The notes: generated from the sequence alone by a model not told the origin. 64,000 nt of DNA from JAGQYP01 sp041392305 (GCA_041392305.1 JAWKMJ010000007.1:62001-126000); one strand, 5' to 3'; shown: positions 25,134-34,725, counted from the first letter of the stretch. Numbers and translations: made by a program.

Positions 25134-25670
25134 TTAACTATCTAAAAGATCATTTGAGTCTTTTGTAGCTGAGGTTTTGACTTGTTTAGCATATTCCACA
25201 GCATCAGGAAAGGCTTTGATGAGGTAGTAAGCGAAAACGATTCGAATAAGTAATAAAGCAAATAAAATTAATCCAAGATTGGTTTGGAATAGGGTAGAGA
25301 TACTAATTTCTGAGATTACTAAGGAATTTAATAGGACATACACCGTGTCAATCAAGTAAAGTGAAGTTCCAATATAGTACCAGGTCAGTTTTCCTCTTCT
25401 CACTAACATTCCGCAGAGATAAAACACTATGATCAACCCAATATAAATGAGCATCGATGGCGTAAGTAAAATATCCAAACCAATCATCCCTGCTTTGTAT
25501 TGAGGCAAAAAGAGGAGCATCAAATACATGACAGAGGCAAGAAAAACATAGTAAAAGATCTGAGAGGTTCCTTTGACAATTTCTTCTGATCGGTTGTAGG
25601 AATTGATCAGCATACGATCTCCAAATGACACTTGCCAGCGCACAGGTTCCATAAACAATCGGATGTACAA
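25134..25670 (-). CDS. Hypothetical membrane protein, 5' end possibly frameshifted
   Basis: A 178-residue frame with four clear hydrophobic segments (YYVFLASVMYLMLLFL, MLIYIGLIIVFYLCGMLV, YYIGTSLYLIDTVYVLL, LGLILFALLLIRIVFAYYLI) and a polar C-terminus. No family is recognised. The start is uncertain. The ATG at 25616 (MLINSYNRSEEIV) has a GGAGA upstream, while the first ATG at 25670 gives an extra 18 residues. Upstream DNA to about 25850 reads sensibly in pieces in the other two frames (25710-26003 and 25348-25776), so a longer N-terminus may have been broken by indels like those in neighbouring genes. Confidence 0.5.
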   Translation of the reverse strand: MYIRLFMEPVRWQVSFGDRMLINSYNRSEEIVKGTSQIFYYVFLASVMYLMLLFLPQYKAGMIGLDILLTPSMLIYIGLIIVFYLCGMLVRRGKLTWYYIGTSLYLIDTVYVLLNSLVISEISISTLFQTNLGLILFALLLIRIVFAYYLIKAFPDAVEYAKQVKTSATKDSNDLLDS

Positions 25671-26169
25671 ATTCTTCTCCCTTTTGCGTTCGAATCACAA
25701 TTCCTTTTTTCAACTGGCCCACATCACTGTGTTGGTGCAAATCTGATCGTTGTCGTAAATAGTTACCTGACCACAATCTTTAGTCCACTCCACAATTAAT
25801 GGTTCTGCTATGCTGCTCGTCGTAATAAAATGACTGTGATTCCATAACCTAAAAATGCGAATAATGTTTGAGAAATTAAAGTTGAAAGTCGAAAGGATTA
25901 AGTGGTAAGGATTACTAGAGGCTAGACTGCTGGAAACTAGACTTTGTGATACGGATAAGAAGAAGGAGTCCAGAAATCCAGCCTCGAGAAATCCAGAAAT
26001 CAAAAGTCATCTCCTAACCCTGCGACTTCAGTCCGGGAAGGAGAATAGTGAAAGTGAGATTTAACCGCAAAGGACGCAAAGAATAGGCAATGGATGCAAG
26101 AGTGTCATTGTCCATTCTCCGATAGCCAATTTCACAATAATTTTCACTTTTCACTTTTCGTTTTTAATT
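25671..26169. other. Gene-poor stretch with decayed repeat words
   Basis: Apart from a possible broken 5' extension of the membrane protein, this holds repeats: AGACT/AGAAATCCAG words, the second copy of the 34-bp repeat (26015-26048), and a CGCAAAGGACGCAAAG piece near 26064-26080 that resembles the CTTTGCG family. Confidence 0.5.
26015..26048 (+). repeat. 34-bp dispersed repeat, copy 2
   Basis: TAACCCTGCGACTTCAGTCC plus 14 bases, 28/34 identical to 12330-12363 in the same orientation. Confidence 0.75.
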
Positions 26170-26208
26170 AAAAAGCCCCTCCCGAAAACAATCGGAAAGG
26201 AGCTTTTT
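26170..26208 (-). terminator. Rho-independent terminator, probably bidirectional
   Basis: AAAAAGCCCCTCCCG and CGGAAAGGAGCTTTTT form a stem with an A/T run on both sides. It lies 20 bases past the last codon of the alpha-2-macroglobulin gene. Confidence 0.75.
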
Positions 26209-26350
26209 CTAAACTGGTTTGAGATTTCTAGTCATTTGTTTGCTTGACTACTTCTACCCATCCACCGGGTTCCAGAGCACTGATAGTATTGTCGTACATG
26301 GCCTCTGTTGGAAATAGAAGGCATGTAGAATTTCCCTAAATAAGTAGCGT

Positions 26351-29300
26351 TCAATTGATTCGATACGTTCGCGTCTGATTTACAGCTAAATTGTAGTAAG
26401 TGTACACGCGGTCATCTCGAAAATCCTGATAAACGAAGCTGCTTGATGTATGTGCCGATCTGAATCCATCCATTCTTGTATTGTGGATTTCCCAACCTGA
26501 AGGGAAGATCTGATTCAAAGCCATTTCTTTCAAATACCCTCTTAATCCACTGTTTCGAACCGTAACTTCGGCAATGAAATCAGTTCCTTGCTCAATTCGT
26601 TTTGGATCAATTCGGTTTCCGTCCATGTCTTTGTAATCTATGCTGATGGATACATTTTCCGCCTTTCTTTGCTCTCTTCCTTGCATTGGAATTCCTGTAG
26701 TCATCACACGAACAAATAGGGGAGATTCGCTCTTATTCGTAACCTCAATGTTTTTGTCCTTGTATTCCACATCATAAGTTAATAAGGGCTTCAGGGTTTT
26801 TTTCAAAATCTTGTCTCCATTACCAATCTTGTATTCAAAATACATGGTTTTAGTAGGTAGATGTTTGCCCATGTATTTCCCAAGGGAGAGCAAGCAATAT
26901 GCCGTCGTTTGTGTGCTCATCCAGTTTTGAGAAGAAAGCTTTTCTGCAATTCTTCTTGCTACCGAGAAGCCTTTGGTTTTTTCATCCATCAAAGTCAGAG
27001 TTTCCAAAATCATGGCTTCATCACGAATACTATTCCCAAAGGTGTAAGACAATTCAGTATATTCGGGTACTGCCGTACCATAACCTTTAACCAGTTGTTC
27101 TGCGATTTCATATTGTCCTGCTAATTTATAAGCTGCAGCCAATCGCCATCTTGCAGTAATTGAAAGGTCTCTTTTTTCCCTCAATCGGTTCATCGAAGCC
27201 AGATCAGCTTTATCTGCTAAGGCTAGCGTATATAGTCTGTATGCTTGAGTAATATCATTGTATCTACCTTCATAACTTGAAACAGCATACCAGCTCTTCG
27301 CTTTTTTCTTCTGATATCTTTCCCATCTGGAGATCAGACTTGAAGGGACTTTGTAGCCTAATTTTTCCGCTTCTAACAAGAAATGACCGGCGTAATTTGT
27401 TCCCCATTCACTTTCAGAACTTCCTCCTGGCCAATAAGAGAATCCGCCTGCACTTGTTTGGAATAAACTGATACGAGCAATGGCGGCATCTACATTCTGC
27501 TGAATCGTAATTTTATAATCGTTATTCAATTCCATCAGTCTCGCTAAATACAGCTGTGGAAAAGCTCCAGAAGTAGTTTGTTCAATACATCCATGAGGAT
27601 ATCGGATCAAATATTTCAAGCGCTTTTCAAGATTCAACGGGGGGAATGTAGACAACTCCAACTTTGCGGAATTGGTTCCCTCTATCCCAAAGTATTCAGG
27701 ACTTCCTTTCCAGCTTTCTCCGGGCTGAATCACAATCTCCTGAACATTTACCGTTTCCGGATTGGAAGGACGTACAGCCAATTCGACATCGTAGTGTGCA
27801 TGTTCACCTCCCGACTTCACATTGATACGAACTTTTGCAACCCCTAACTTCTCAGCTACTTTTAATCTGAAATTCGCCACTTTATCTCCTTTCTTTGAAA
27901 AAGACATCGATTTCTGAGTCCCGTCTTTTGGAATCAACAGATCATTGGCTGAAATCGTAATCTGAACATCTTTGATATAGTCTTCTGTGGCAAAAACATT
28001 CACTGGAAGATCTACTTCTTCACCTGGACCTAAAACTCTAGGAAGAGTACCCAACACCATCAATGGGGCTTTTACGGGTACCGTTTTTTCAGCATTTCCA
28101 TAAGCTTGATCTTGCCCAGCAATAACCATGACTCTTACCGATCCTACATAATTAGGGATATCGATGTCGTGCGTGTTTTCTCCATTTCCATTATAGTAAA
28201 ATGGCCCCACAAATCTTACCATTGGTTTGAATCGATTTACTTTTGCTTGCTTATTTTTACCAGCTCCGGCGCCATCTCCACCAATAGCAAGCATTTTATT
28301 AATCTTGGAACCAAAAGCACCTAATACTTCATCATATAAATCCCAGGTTTTAACACCTAATGCTTCTTTTGCATAAAAATGATTCCATGGGTCCGGTGTT
28401 TTAAAGCTTGTAAGATCCAATAATCCTTCATCCACAATTGCCAATGTATACGTCATAGGTCGTCCGCTTTTTTCAGCAATTCTAACTTTGGCTGTAGTTT
28501 CCGGTTTCAATTCATCTGCCATTTTAATCACTGGACTTAAGTGTGATTTTGGATTTTCGACCATGATTGGAACTACTCCGTACATGCGAATGGGTAAGTC
28601 ATTTTCTGTTTCTGCATGAGGTTGAATCAGGGAAACATGAACATAGGCATTCGGACTCATAGCTTCTGTCGTTTGAAATTCTACCTTCGTTTCACCTTTT
28701 TTCGTGTCAACCCAGAATTTTTGCAAAACTTTTGTTCCATTTTCTACTGTTATCAAAGCTCTTCCATTCGAGGAAGACGGAATAGAGAGTTTCACTTGTT
28801 CATTAGTCATATAGGCTTCCTTGTCCGTAGAAAAAGCAAGCATAGTTGAATTTTCAGTATTCTTTCTGTTAGCTCGAGCCCAATAAGGCCAATCGATATA
28901 AATGATTCTTCCTGTTGTGTGTCCACTTTCAAGGTTTTTCACGTAAACCAAGTATCTTCCATATTCAGGTCTGTTAACTCTCAAATTGAATTTCCCTTTC
29001 CCATTGCTTGTGCGCACTCGGTCATTGAAGATTGGAGTAGTAGAAGATCTTGAAATATAGCTTTTGATATCACGATCATAACTATCCCACCACCATCTCC
29101 ATTGCAGCTTGAAGACTTTTACTTCACAATCAGTACTGGTCGGTTTCCCATCTTCGTCAACTGTAGCAATTTCTACAATATGATCTTGATCAGTTTCAAG
29201 TGTTCCTCCATACATTTTACCTTGAGGAATTTTCACTCCAGCATATTCTTCGTATGGTGAATATTTTATCGAACTTCTGTCAATTGAAAATGCCCCTCCT

Positions 29301-29566
29301 TCTTCAAAAACTTTGGTTACAAAATTGGCTTTCAACATTCCGGGAGCAGCATCGGTAACATAAATTTTTGGGTCAAATTGAGCAACACCATATTGATCCA
29401 AACGGTCATTGAATATGGTTTGTTGATCTGTGCTAAATCTTTTAATCGGATCATCAAAAATAAATCCTTTATAGCCCTCAAAGCTAGTGTAGGACGAACT
29501 TACCGTAACATCTACTTTGGCTTTCAGGTTTTTGGCAACTGCACCATGTAACCATTTCACATTCAA
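26351..29566 (-). CDS. Alpha-2-macroglobulin, C-terminal fragment with thioester
   Basis: A 1071-residue fragment holding the main functional parts: MG-type sandwiches, the bait-like region, the A2M domain (YVGSVRVMVIAGQDQAYGNA; VPVKAPLMVLGTLPRVLGPGE) and the thioester motif GCIEQ at about residue 655 (DNA near 27585-27597). The alpha-alpha toroid follows (SAGGFSYWPGG, then DITQAYRLYTLALADKADL). In the family Cys and Gln form the thioester that captures proteases. The frame ends in YRIN, two indels short of the true C-terminus at 26228. Confidence 0.85.
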   Translation of the reverse strand: MNVKWLHGAVAKNLKAKVDVTVSSSYTSFEGYKGFIFDDPIKRFSTDQQTIFNDRLDQYGVAQFDPKIYVTDAAPGMLKANFVTKVFEEGGAFSIDRSSIKYSPYEEYAGVKIPQGKMYGGTLETDQDHIVEIATVDEDGKPTSTDCEVKVFKLQWRWWWDSYDRDIKSYISRSSTTPIFNDRVRTSNGKGKFNLRVNRPEYGRYLVYVKNLESGHTTGRIIYIDWPYWARANRKNTENSTMLAFSTDKEAYMTNEQVKLSIPSSSNGRALITVENGTKVLQKFWVDTKKGETKVEFQTTEAMSPNAYVHVSLIQPHAETENDLPIRMYGVVPIMVENPKSHLSPVIKMADELKPETTAKVRIAEKSGRPMTYTLAIVDEGLLDLTSFKTPDPWNHFYAKEALGVKTWDLYDEVLGAFGSKINKMLAIGGDGAGAGKNKQAKVNRFKPMVRFVGPFYYNGNGENTHDIDIPNYVGSVRVMVIAGQDQAYGNAEKTVPVKAPLMVLGTLPRVLGPGEEVDLPVNVFATEDYIKDVQITISANDLLIPKDGTQKSMSFSKKGDKVANFRLKVAEKLGVAKVRINVKSGGEHAHYDVELAVRPSNPETVNVQEIVIQPGESWKGSPEYFGIEGTNSAKLELSTFPPLNLEKRLKYLIRYPHGCIEQTTSGAFPQLYLARLMELNNDYKITIQQNVDAAIARISLFQTSAGGFSYWPGGSSESEWGTNYAGHFLLEAEKLGYKVPSSLISRWERYQKKKAKSWYAVSSYEGRYNDITQAYRLYTLALADKADLASMNRLREKRDLSITARWRLAAAYKLAGQYEIAEQLVKGYGTAVPEYTELSYTFGNSIRDEAMILETLTLMDEKTKGFSVARRIAEKLSSQNWMSTQTTAYCLLSLGKYMGKHLPTKTMYFEYKIGNGDKILKKTLKPLLTYDVEYKDKNIEVTNKSESPLFVRVMTTGIPMQGREQRKAENVSISIDYKDMDGNRIDPKRIEQGTDFIAEVTVRNSGLRGYLKEMALNQIFPSGWEIHNTRMDGFRSAHTSSSFVYQDFRDDRVYTYYNLAVNQTRTYRIN

Positions 29567-29724
29567 TTCTGCTTTTTACCTCCTTTTTTCTTAAGAATCT
29601 TATCGGCAAATTCTAGATAAATCTTTAAACGATTTGGCTTAACCGTTTCAATCTTCAGGGTTTTGGAAAAACTTCTGTTGCCAATCAGAGACTTTCGCTC
29701 CTGTAATTTCCAGTTGGAGCACTT

Positions 29725-30042
29725 TCATAAGTTGCAGTACGAAAATCGTAAAACCCATTTACATTTGCAGTTGCTACTTTGTCTATCTACTGTAACTCCT
29801 CGAGAGTCAATCATTTCAAATTTCACAGGGTGATTATCAGGAATAACATCTTCTCGGTCTTCCAAAATAAATGTGACATAAAGAGAGTCTCCTGGTCTCC
29901 ATACGCCTCTTTCAGTATAAATGAATCCTTTCACGCCTTTTTCAACCTGGGTTCCGGAAACATCAAATTTTGATAGGCTATTTGATTCTCCATCTCTCAA
30001 CTTCAAATAGGCTTTCTGTACCATTTTCTGCCACCACAACAA
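29725..30042 (-). CDS. Alpha-2-macroglobulin, middle fragment (MG2-like)
   Basis: The frame from about residue 10 of this 105-residue stretch (QKAYLKLRDGESNSLSKFDV; KGFIYTERGVWRPGDSLYVT) is the MG2 domain, with the conserved TERGVWRPGD motif. Both ends are frameshift products. It is not an independent gene but a piece of the gene spanning 26228-31796. Confidence 0.6.
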   Translation of the reverse strand: MLWWQKMVQKAYLKLRDGESNSLSKFDVSGTQVEKGVKGFIYTERGVWRPGDSLYVTFILEDREDVIPDNHPVKFEMIDSRGVTVDRQSSNCKCKWVLRFSYCNL

Positions 30043-30098
30043 AAGGTTTGGTTTTCAAAAACATATCGCACATCCTTTTTCGTCTGTAGATGTTGAAC

Positions 30099-31796
30099 CT
30101 AAGAGTTGCTGTTGAAATCATAAAATTTCACTTTCGCATCTACAAGTGGTTTTGTGGTATTTAAATCAGTTACGAACACGTGAATTCTTCTATCAGCTCC
30201 TGCCTTTGCTATTAATCCAATATCCGAAATCAAAACATTTCTTGAAACAGTTTTATCACGGTAGTAGTAATTCTTACATGGATTATCTCGATCGCTATAA
30301 TCGTAATCATAATAATAATCGTAGCCATCATCATAATCGTAATAATAGTTGCTTCCCCAGTCTTTTTCAGACCATTCAGTTTCATCTTCTGCCATATTGA
30401 TAAGGTCGTCATCGTCTTGCTCAGATGCATTTGTGGTGCAGCTATAGAGTGAGTAATTCTTTCTTGGAGTAATTGAAACACGATAAATTGCTCCAGGTTC
30501 TACCTTTATAATTGAACTCAAATCGATAGAAAAATTGTTCCAGGAATTTAGATTCAAACCTTTATCTTCCAAAGACAATTTTTGTTTGTAAACAGTTTTT
30601 CCAACTCTTTTTAGCTGATATTGTCCTTCCAGATCATTGACTTGCAAGAATTGAATAATATTTTCTTCATAAATCTTGGCAACATAAACGTCTACGGCTT
30701 TCAGGTTTACAGATTTAAAGGGGACTTGTGCTCCTTGTGTACTTGGCACGATAACACCATTTCCTAAAAGCTCAACCTCCGGTTTGATGTCCTCAAATAC
30801 CAATTCAATTTTTTCTGGTTTATTTAATTTGAATCCAGAAATGTTCCGAATCGATCCAGAGATTGAAAGATCCTTGTCTCCGGTTATTCTTTTATCTGGA
30901 TATACTAAGAGTTTGTGTCCATCTACAATGGTGCTGATATTGTTTTCACCTAAGCTAACAATTCCACTCAAATCTTGACCATCATCCAGAGGATCACTAA
31001 AAAGGATAACTGCATGCTGTTCCGGAGCCTGAACCACCGAGATGTCTACAATCTTAAAGTCGCCTAAAGCAGGAATAAAGATTTCCTTGGAACCCGAAAG
31101 CTCTGCATCGATGCCCCCGCCATTCCATTCGAGGGTAACTTTGGATTCGATTGTTTTGCGTTTCACATTTTTTACAATGAATTTTTTCACCAATCCGCCA
31201 GTGAAATCCCACTTTACAGGGAGCTCGCTTCCTTCTTGAAAGGCATGTACAATTTTCTTTAAGCTTGTTGTATCAATAATGTCGGAGGACATTAATCTTC
31301 CCTCAATGATTTGGTTTTCCGGCTGATCGAATGAAGGGGTATTGATTCCGTCTACATAAACATGAAAAGTTTGTGGTTTAATTTTGAAGTTGAATTCAAA
31401 GACTTGAAATTCTGCTGGTACCTCCATGAGTTTGCCCAACTTAAAACTAGCCTTATATAATTGATTCGAAATCAAAGGCTCCTCAGGAATGAACTCGATG
31501 GTTGTATTGTTTCTCCAATAAGCTCGACCAGGTACACTAGGGGTGAAATCGAATAAATCACCAGGGATGGGTTCATCCATATTAATTTCCCCTTCATAGG
31601 GTGCTGCTAAACGAATTTGAATCGTCGACTGATTCGAAATCAAACCACCGGTAAAAGCTGAAATGTAATTGGAGAAACCTGGGTCGATTTCTACAATCTC
31701 ATTTTTCTTATCGGTTGATTTTGCTCCGGAACAGGAATCTAAAGAAATAGAAAAGAGGAAAAGGATAGGGAAGAGTAGTAAATACAAACGTTTCAT
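30099..31796 (-). CDS. Alpha-2-macroglobulin lipoprotein, N-terminal fragment
   Basis: A 565-residue open fragment. The signal peptide ends in a lipobox (SISLDSCSG; Cys22), so the protein is an envelope lipoprotein. N-terminal MG-like beta-sandwich domains follow (IQIRLAAPYEGEINMDEPI; TTIEFIPEEPLISNQLYKAS). Near residues 503-533 there is an Asp/Tyr-rich stretch (YYYDYDDGYDYYYDYDY), with the DNA a run of TAATCG/TAATCA words. The frame stops at DFNSNS, where one missing T would restore it to DFQQQLLGST and the rest of the gene. Confidence 0.8.
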   Translation of the reverse strand: MKRLYLLLFPILFLFSISLDSCSGAKSTDKKNEIVEIDPGFSNYISAFTGGLISNQSTIQIRLAAPYEGEINMDEPIPGDLFDFTPSVPGRAYWRNNTTIEFIPEEPLISNQLYKASFKLGKLMEVPAEFQVFEFNFKIKPQTFHVYVDGINTPSFDQPENQIIEGRLMSSDIIDTTSLKKIVHAFQEGSELPVKWDFTGGLVKKFIVKNVKRKTIESKVTLEWNGGGIDAELSGSKEIFIPALGDFKIVDISVVQAPEQHAVILFSDPLDDGQDLSGIVSLGENNISTIVDGHKLLVYPDKRITGDKDLSISGSIRNISGFKLNKPEKIELVFEDIKPEVELLGNGVIVPSTQGAQVPFKSVNLKAVDVYVAKIYEENIIQFLQVNDLEGQYQLKRVGKTVYKQKLSLEDKGLNLNSWNNFSIDLSSIIKVEPGAIYRVSITPRKNYSLYSCTTNASEQDDDDLINMAEDETEWSEKDWGSNYYYDYDDGYDYYYDYDYSDRDNPCKNYYYRDKTVSRNVLISDIGLIAKAGADRRIHVFVTDLNTTKPLVDAKVKFYDFNSNS

Positions 31797-31925
31797 AGCG
31801 GATTATTTATTTAAATCGTTAATTATGAGGGCAAATTAGATATTTATTTACTCAAAATGAATGGATTCCATCAGTTTTTGCCCTGCAAAATATTATTTGC
31901 AGAATTTGACTTATTATTTGATTTA

Positions 31926-32054
31926 GAGCAAGAGTGATGAGCAAGAGTGATGAGCAAGAGTGATGAGCAAGAGTAATGAGTAAGAGCAAGAGCAAGAGCA
32001 AGAGCAAGAGCAAGAGCAAGAGAAATGAGCAAGAGCAAGAGCAAGAGCAAGAGG
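31926..32054. repeat. GAGCAAGAG-family array
   Basis: Begins with three 13-base units GAGCAAGAGTGAT and a variant with TAAT, then turns into a pure 6-base run of GAGCAA, an AAAT interruption, and GAGCAA again. A long leucine-rich frame on the minus strand is only a by-product. Same family as 5405-5490, 42635-42696 and 55678-55797. Confidence 0.95.
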
Positions 32055-32109
32055 GATACTTTGATTACTCTATGTCCTCTGCGGCTAAAAAAATGCGCGT
32101 GTAAAAGTA

Positions 32110-32152
32110 AACCTCGCAGGTCAATGCCCATAATGGAAAGACCTACGAGGTT
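32110..32152. repeat. Palindromic AACCTCGCAGGTC element
   Basis: Arms AACCTCGCAGGTC (32110-32122) and GACCTACGAGGTT (32140-32152) pair at 12 of 13 positions around a 17-base loop. It lies between two minus-strand genes. No U-run follows closely, so it looks more like a small palindromic intergenic repeat than a classic terminator, though it may stop transcription of the TonB receptor. Confidence 0.65.
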
Positions 32153-32187
32153 AATACTCGAATAACTCTACATTCGAATAACTCTAC

Positions 32188-32247
32188 ACTCGAAAAATTA
32201 TCTCCCTATCGGTCGATGAGCTCGCTATCGCTCGGTTCTGCACTCGA
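32188..32247 (-). repeat. 60-bp dispersed repeat, copy 2 (inverted)
   Basis: Reverse complement of 9250-9309, 59/60 identical, 23 kb away. Preceded at 32155-32187 by CTCGAATAACTCTACA words of the type also seen at 60334-60420. It ends 5 bases before the TonB receptor stop codon. Confidence 0.92.
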
Positions 32248-32252
32248 GTAGA

Positions 32253-34661
32253 TTAAAAATTCCAAGTTAAACCAAAAATGAAATTTCTTCCTGCTCCTGA
32301 GATTCCTGAACTGTAGGGTCTGTATCTCACATTTGTAATGTTTTCAATTCCTGCTGTTATATGGAACTGATCCCATAATGTGTACATAGCTTTAAAGTTG
32401 AGTGTATACCATGACGGAACGTAGGTTTCTCCATTTTCATCATGTGCATAAATTTCATCTTTTCCTTGTTCTTCCACAGCAAGTTTATCGTGAGCTCTGC
32501 CTCCTTGATAGTTCACATAGACTTCCAATTTCAGGTTTTTGAAAGTATAATTGAATCGACCGGCCCCAAAAATTGGTGCGGCATGTCTCGAAGCACTGAT
32601 GGTTCCATCATCCATTTCTTCTTTACCTTCTTGCCAGTTGAAGTCGGCAACAATTCCAAATCCTTTAGGTAACTTGAATTCGGCATGGAACATAACTCCA
32701 TATACATAAGCATTGGCAGCGTTTTGGATGGCCTGAACTTTGCTCAGCTGACCTCCATACATGATGCTGTCTTGTCCGTTTAATTGGTAATCTCTTCTTA
32801 CCAAAGCATTGTTCAAATAAGTATAGTATCCATCCAATTCAATTTTCGCAACGTCCCCAAATACTTTAGTAATTCCTATATCTCCGCTGTAAGCATATTC
32901 CGATTTTAGATCGGGATTTGGAATAACTACGGAGCCTGGTTCGGAGTCAAATATTTTTCCAATATCGTCCACATTTGGAGATCGGAAGGCTGTCCCGAAA
33001 TTTGCTCTAATTGCCCATTTTTGCGTAGGTTTATAAACAAAACCGATGCTTCCTGTAAGCGCTCCATTTTTCAGATCCGCAGTTTCAAATGGGAAGGGGT
33101 AGAAATCTTTGTTGTTACTAAAATCAGAATGCATCAAATAATAAGTGTATCGCAACCCGGCTTGTAATGTAAACTTGGTTGAAATCCGATACTCGTCATT
33201 CACGTAGGCAGAAATTGATTGCCATCGTGAGTTTGGATACCGCGCCGGACCTTGATTTACAATGTCGCTTGTGATGTCTTCTGTGGTCCCACTTGATTTT
33301 ACATCATTGAGAACATATTCGAATCCATAAAACAATGTATTCTTTTCTCCTAAGCCTTTTTTGAAGTCTAAATTTGCAGAATAGGCATCTACTCTCTCCA
33401 CATTGTTTTCCAACCAGATACTGTTGAAATTTCTTGAGTGTCTGCTTTCTGCAAATGACTGTTGGGCAATTCTCAGAGTCATTTCGTCATAAACAGCATT
33501 ACTTCCAGAATGATTGATAGATAAATTATTCATCATCCATTTTTGCGGACCATAATCCCAAACTGCATATCGGGGCAAGCCATTTTTCATGCGATTATGT
33601 CTGTCATATCTTCCATAAGAGGAAGTTTCGGAATAATGAAAACCGTACTCTAAATTCCAATTTTTACTAGGTTGGTATCGGATCTTCTGCATGATATTGA
33701 ATTGTGAATAGGCAGTTGGACTCTGTTCTAATTTATTGTCCTGAAATACAACTACATCTTGGCTGTCTATTCGCGCAACATGAAAAGGTTTTACATACTC
33801 ATCTGATCCAAAAGCTCCTTGTTTGAGGTTTTCAAAATCCCAGTAACTCACACTGGTAACAAAAGCAAACTTTTTCCAACCTACATTCACATCAAAGTGC
33901 CCCGTTTTTTCTAGGTTTGCCGACGAAAATCGAGCTGAAGCCTTTCCTTTAACTAAAGGTTTGTCTTCAGTAGATAATTGCGGAGTCAAGGTGTTGATAC
34001 TCATTACTCCTCCAATCGCATCACTACCGTAGTTTACCGAACCAGGTCCCATTAAAACTTCCATACTTTCTGTTGCAAATGGATCCATGTTAATGATATT
34101 TTGCAAGTTTCCTCCTCGAAAAATGGCGGTGTTCATTCGTACCCCATCTACAGTGTATAAAAGTCGATTTGTGGCAAAACCTCGAATCATAGGACTTCCT
34201 CCACCTTGTTGACTCTTTTGAATAAAAATCTTTGAAGAACTTCCAAGTAAATCTGCTGCCGTCTGCGGATTCAGAAACAAATTATCACTTTGTCTGATGC
34301 GCTCAACTTTTTGAGGGAGATCATTGAGATTTTGCCTCCAACGGGTTGCAGCAATGACCACAGCGTCTAAATTAAAATTCAAAGATTTTAAATAGATTTT
34401 GAATCCTGTGCTTTGTAATTCAGCAAAGGACTTTTCCTGTGTTTCAAAGCCGGGTGACTGAATATAGATTTTTTCAGCACCTTCGAAACCTGAAATATCG
34501 GCACTTCCGTTTTCATTTGTCATGACTGACTTGTCAGGTTTGTTACTTGATATATAAGCCAATTTTACAGGCTTTTGGTCTGCATCATTATAGACCGTGA
34601 GGTTCTGGGAATATCCAAAATAGGACATACCCATAACCATGAGAATAATTAGTATTTTCAT
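32253..34661 (-). CDS. TonB-dependent receptor, haem/haemoglobin type
   Basis: An 802-residue outer-membrane protein. Signal peptide (MKILIILMVMGMSYFGYSQ), then an N-terminal carboxypeptidase-regulatory-like domain (about 20-95). The TonB plug (about 105-230) has NPQTAADLLGSSSKIFIQKS, QQGGGSPMIRGFATNRLLYT and VDGVRMNTAIFRGGN. The 22-strand barrel ends in the expected aromatic FGLTWNF. The plug motifs fit the TonB-dependent haemoglobin/transferrin/lactoferrin receptor group (HmuR-like), so haem or iron uptake is likely, but haem-ligand residues were not verified. No Fur site or haem-degrading gene was seen nearby. Confidence 0.88.
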   Translation of the reverse strand: MKILIILMVMGMSYFGYSQNLTVYNDADQKPVKLAYISSNKPDKSVMTNENGSADISGFEGAEKIYIQSPGFETQEKSFAELQSTGFKIYLKSLNFNLDAVVIAATRWRQNLNDLPQKVERIRQSDNLFLNPQTAADLLGSSSKIFIQKSQQGGGSPMIRGFATNRLLYTVDGVRMNTAIFRGGNLQNIINMDPFATESMEVLMGPGSVNYGSDAIGGVMSINTLTPQLSTEDKPLVKGKASARFSSANLEKTGHFDVNVGWKKFAFVTSVSYWDFENLKQGAFGSDEYVKPFHVARIDSQDVVVFQDNKLEQSPTAYSQFNIMQKIRYQPSKNWNLEYGFHYSETSSYGRYDRHNRMKNGLPRYAVWDYGPQKWMMNNLSINHSGSNAVYDEMTLRIAQQSFAESRHSRNFNSIWLENNVERVDAYSANLDFKKGLGEKNTLFYGFEYVLNDVKSSGTTEDITSDIVNQGPARYPNSRWQSISAYVNDEYRISTKFTLQAGLRYTYYLMHSDFSNNKDFYPFPFETADLKNGALTGSIGFVYKPTQKWAIRANFGTAFRSPNVDDIGKIFDSEPGSVVIPNPDLKSEYAYSGDIGITKVFGDVAKIELDGYYTYLNNALVRRDYQLNGQDSIMYGGQLSKVQAIQNAANAYVYGVMFHAEFKLPKGFGIVADFNWQEGKEEMDDGTISASRHAAPIFGAGRFNYTFKNLKLEVYVNYQGGRAHDKLAVEEQGKDEIYAHDENGETYVPSWYTLNFKAMYTLWDQFHITAGIENITNVRYRPYSSGISGAGRNFIFGLTWNF

Positions 34662-34725
34662 TTGTATGATTTATGTAATTGATAACTTTCTTCTCAAAAC
34701 ATTCTGAGAAAACTGATGAATCAAA

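Larger units (their letters stand above)
26228..31796 (-). pseudogene. Alpha-2-macroglobulin family lipoprotein gene with many frameshifts
   Basis: The whole gene reads from 31796 down to a TAG at 26228 and would encode about 1850 residues, the usual size of bacterial alpha-2-macroglobulins. These are large envelope lipoproteins that trap proteases with a thioester. The frame is broken at several places: 30099-30120, about 30060 and 30015, four or more sites in 29567-29780, and two near 26300-26350. Correcting one base at each restores conserved sequence (e.g. FDFQQQLLGST, NVNGFYDFRTATYES, RINLNATYLGKFYMPS, then TEAMYDN and ALEPGGWVEVVK). Nearly all are single-base losses in homopolymers, so consensus error is at least as likely as a real pseudogene. 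Confidence 0.8.

Noticed and set aside
25348..25776. 142-residue frame overlapping the membrane protein gene
   Set aside because: Its first part may belong to a frameshifted N-terminus of the neighbour, but the remainder is the wrong frame of the membrane segments and has no protein-like pattern.
31871..32131. 86-residue minus-strand frame rich in Leu and Ala-Leu pairs
   Set aside because: It is the translation of the GAGCAAGAG array. A 6-base period without stops keeps the frame open; no start signal or family.
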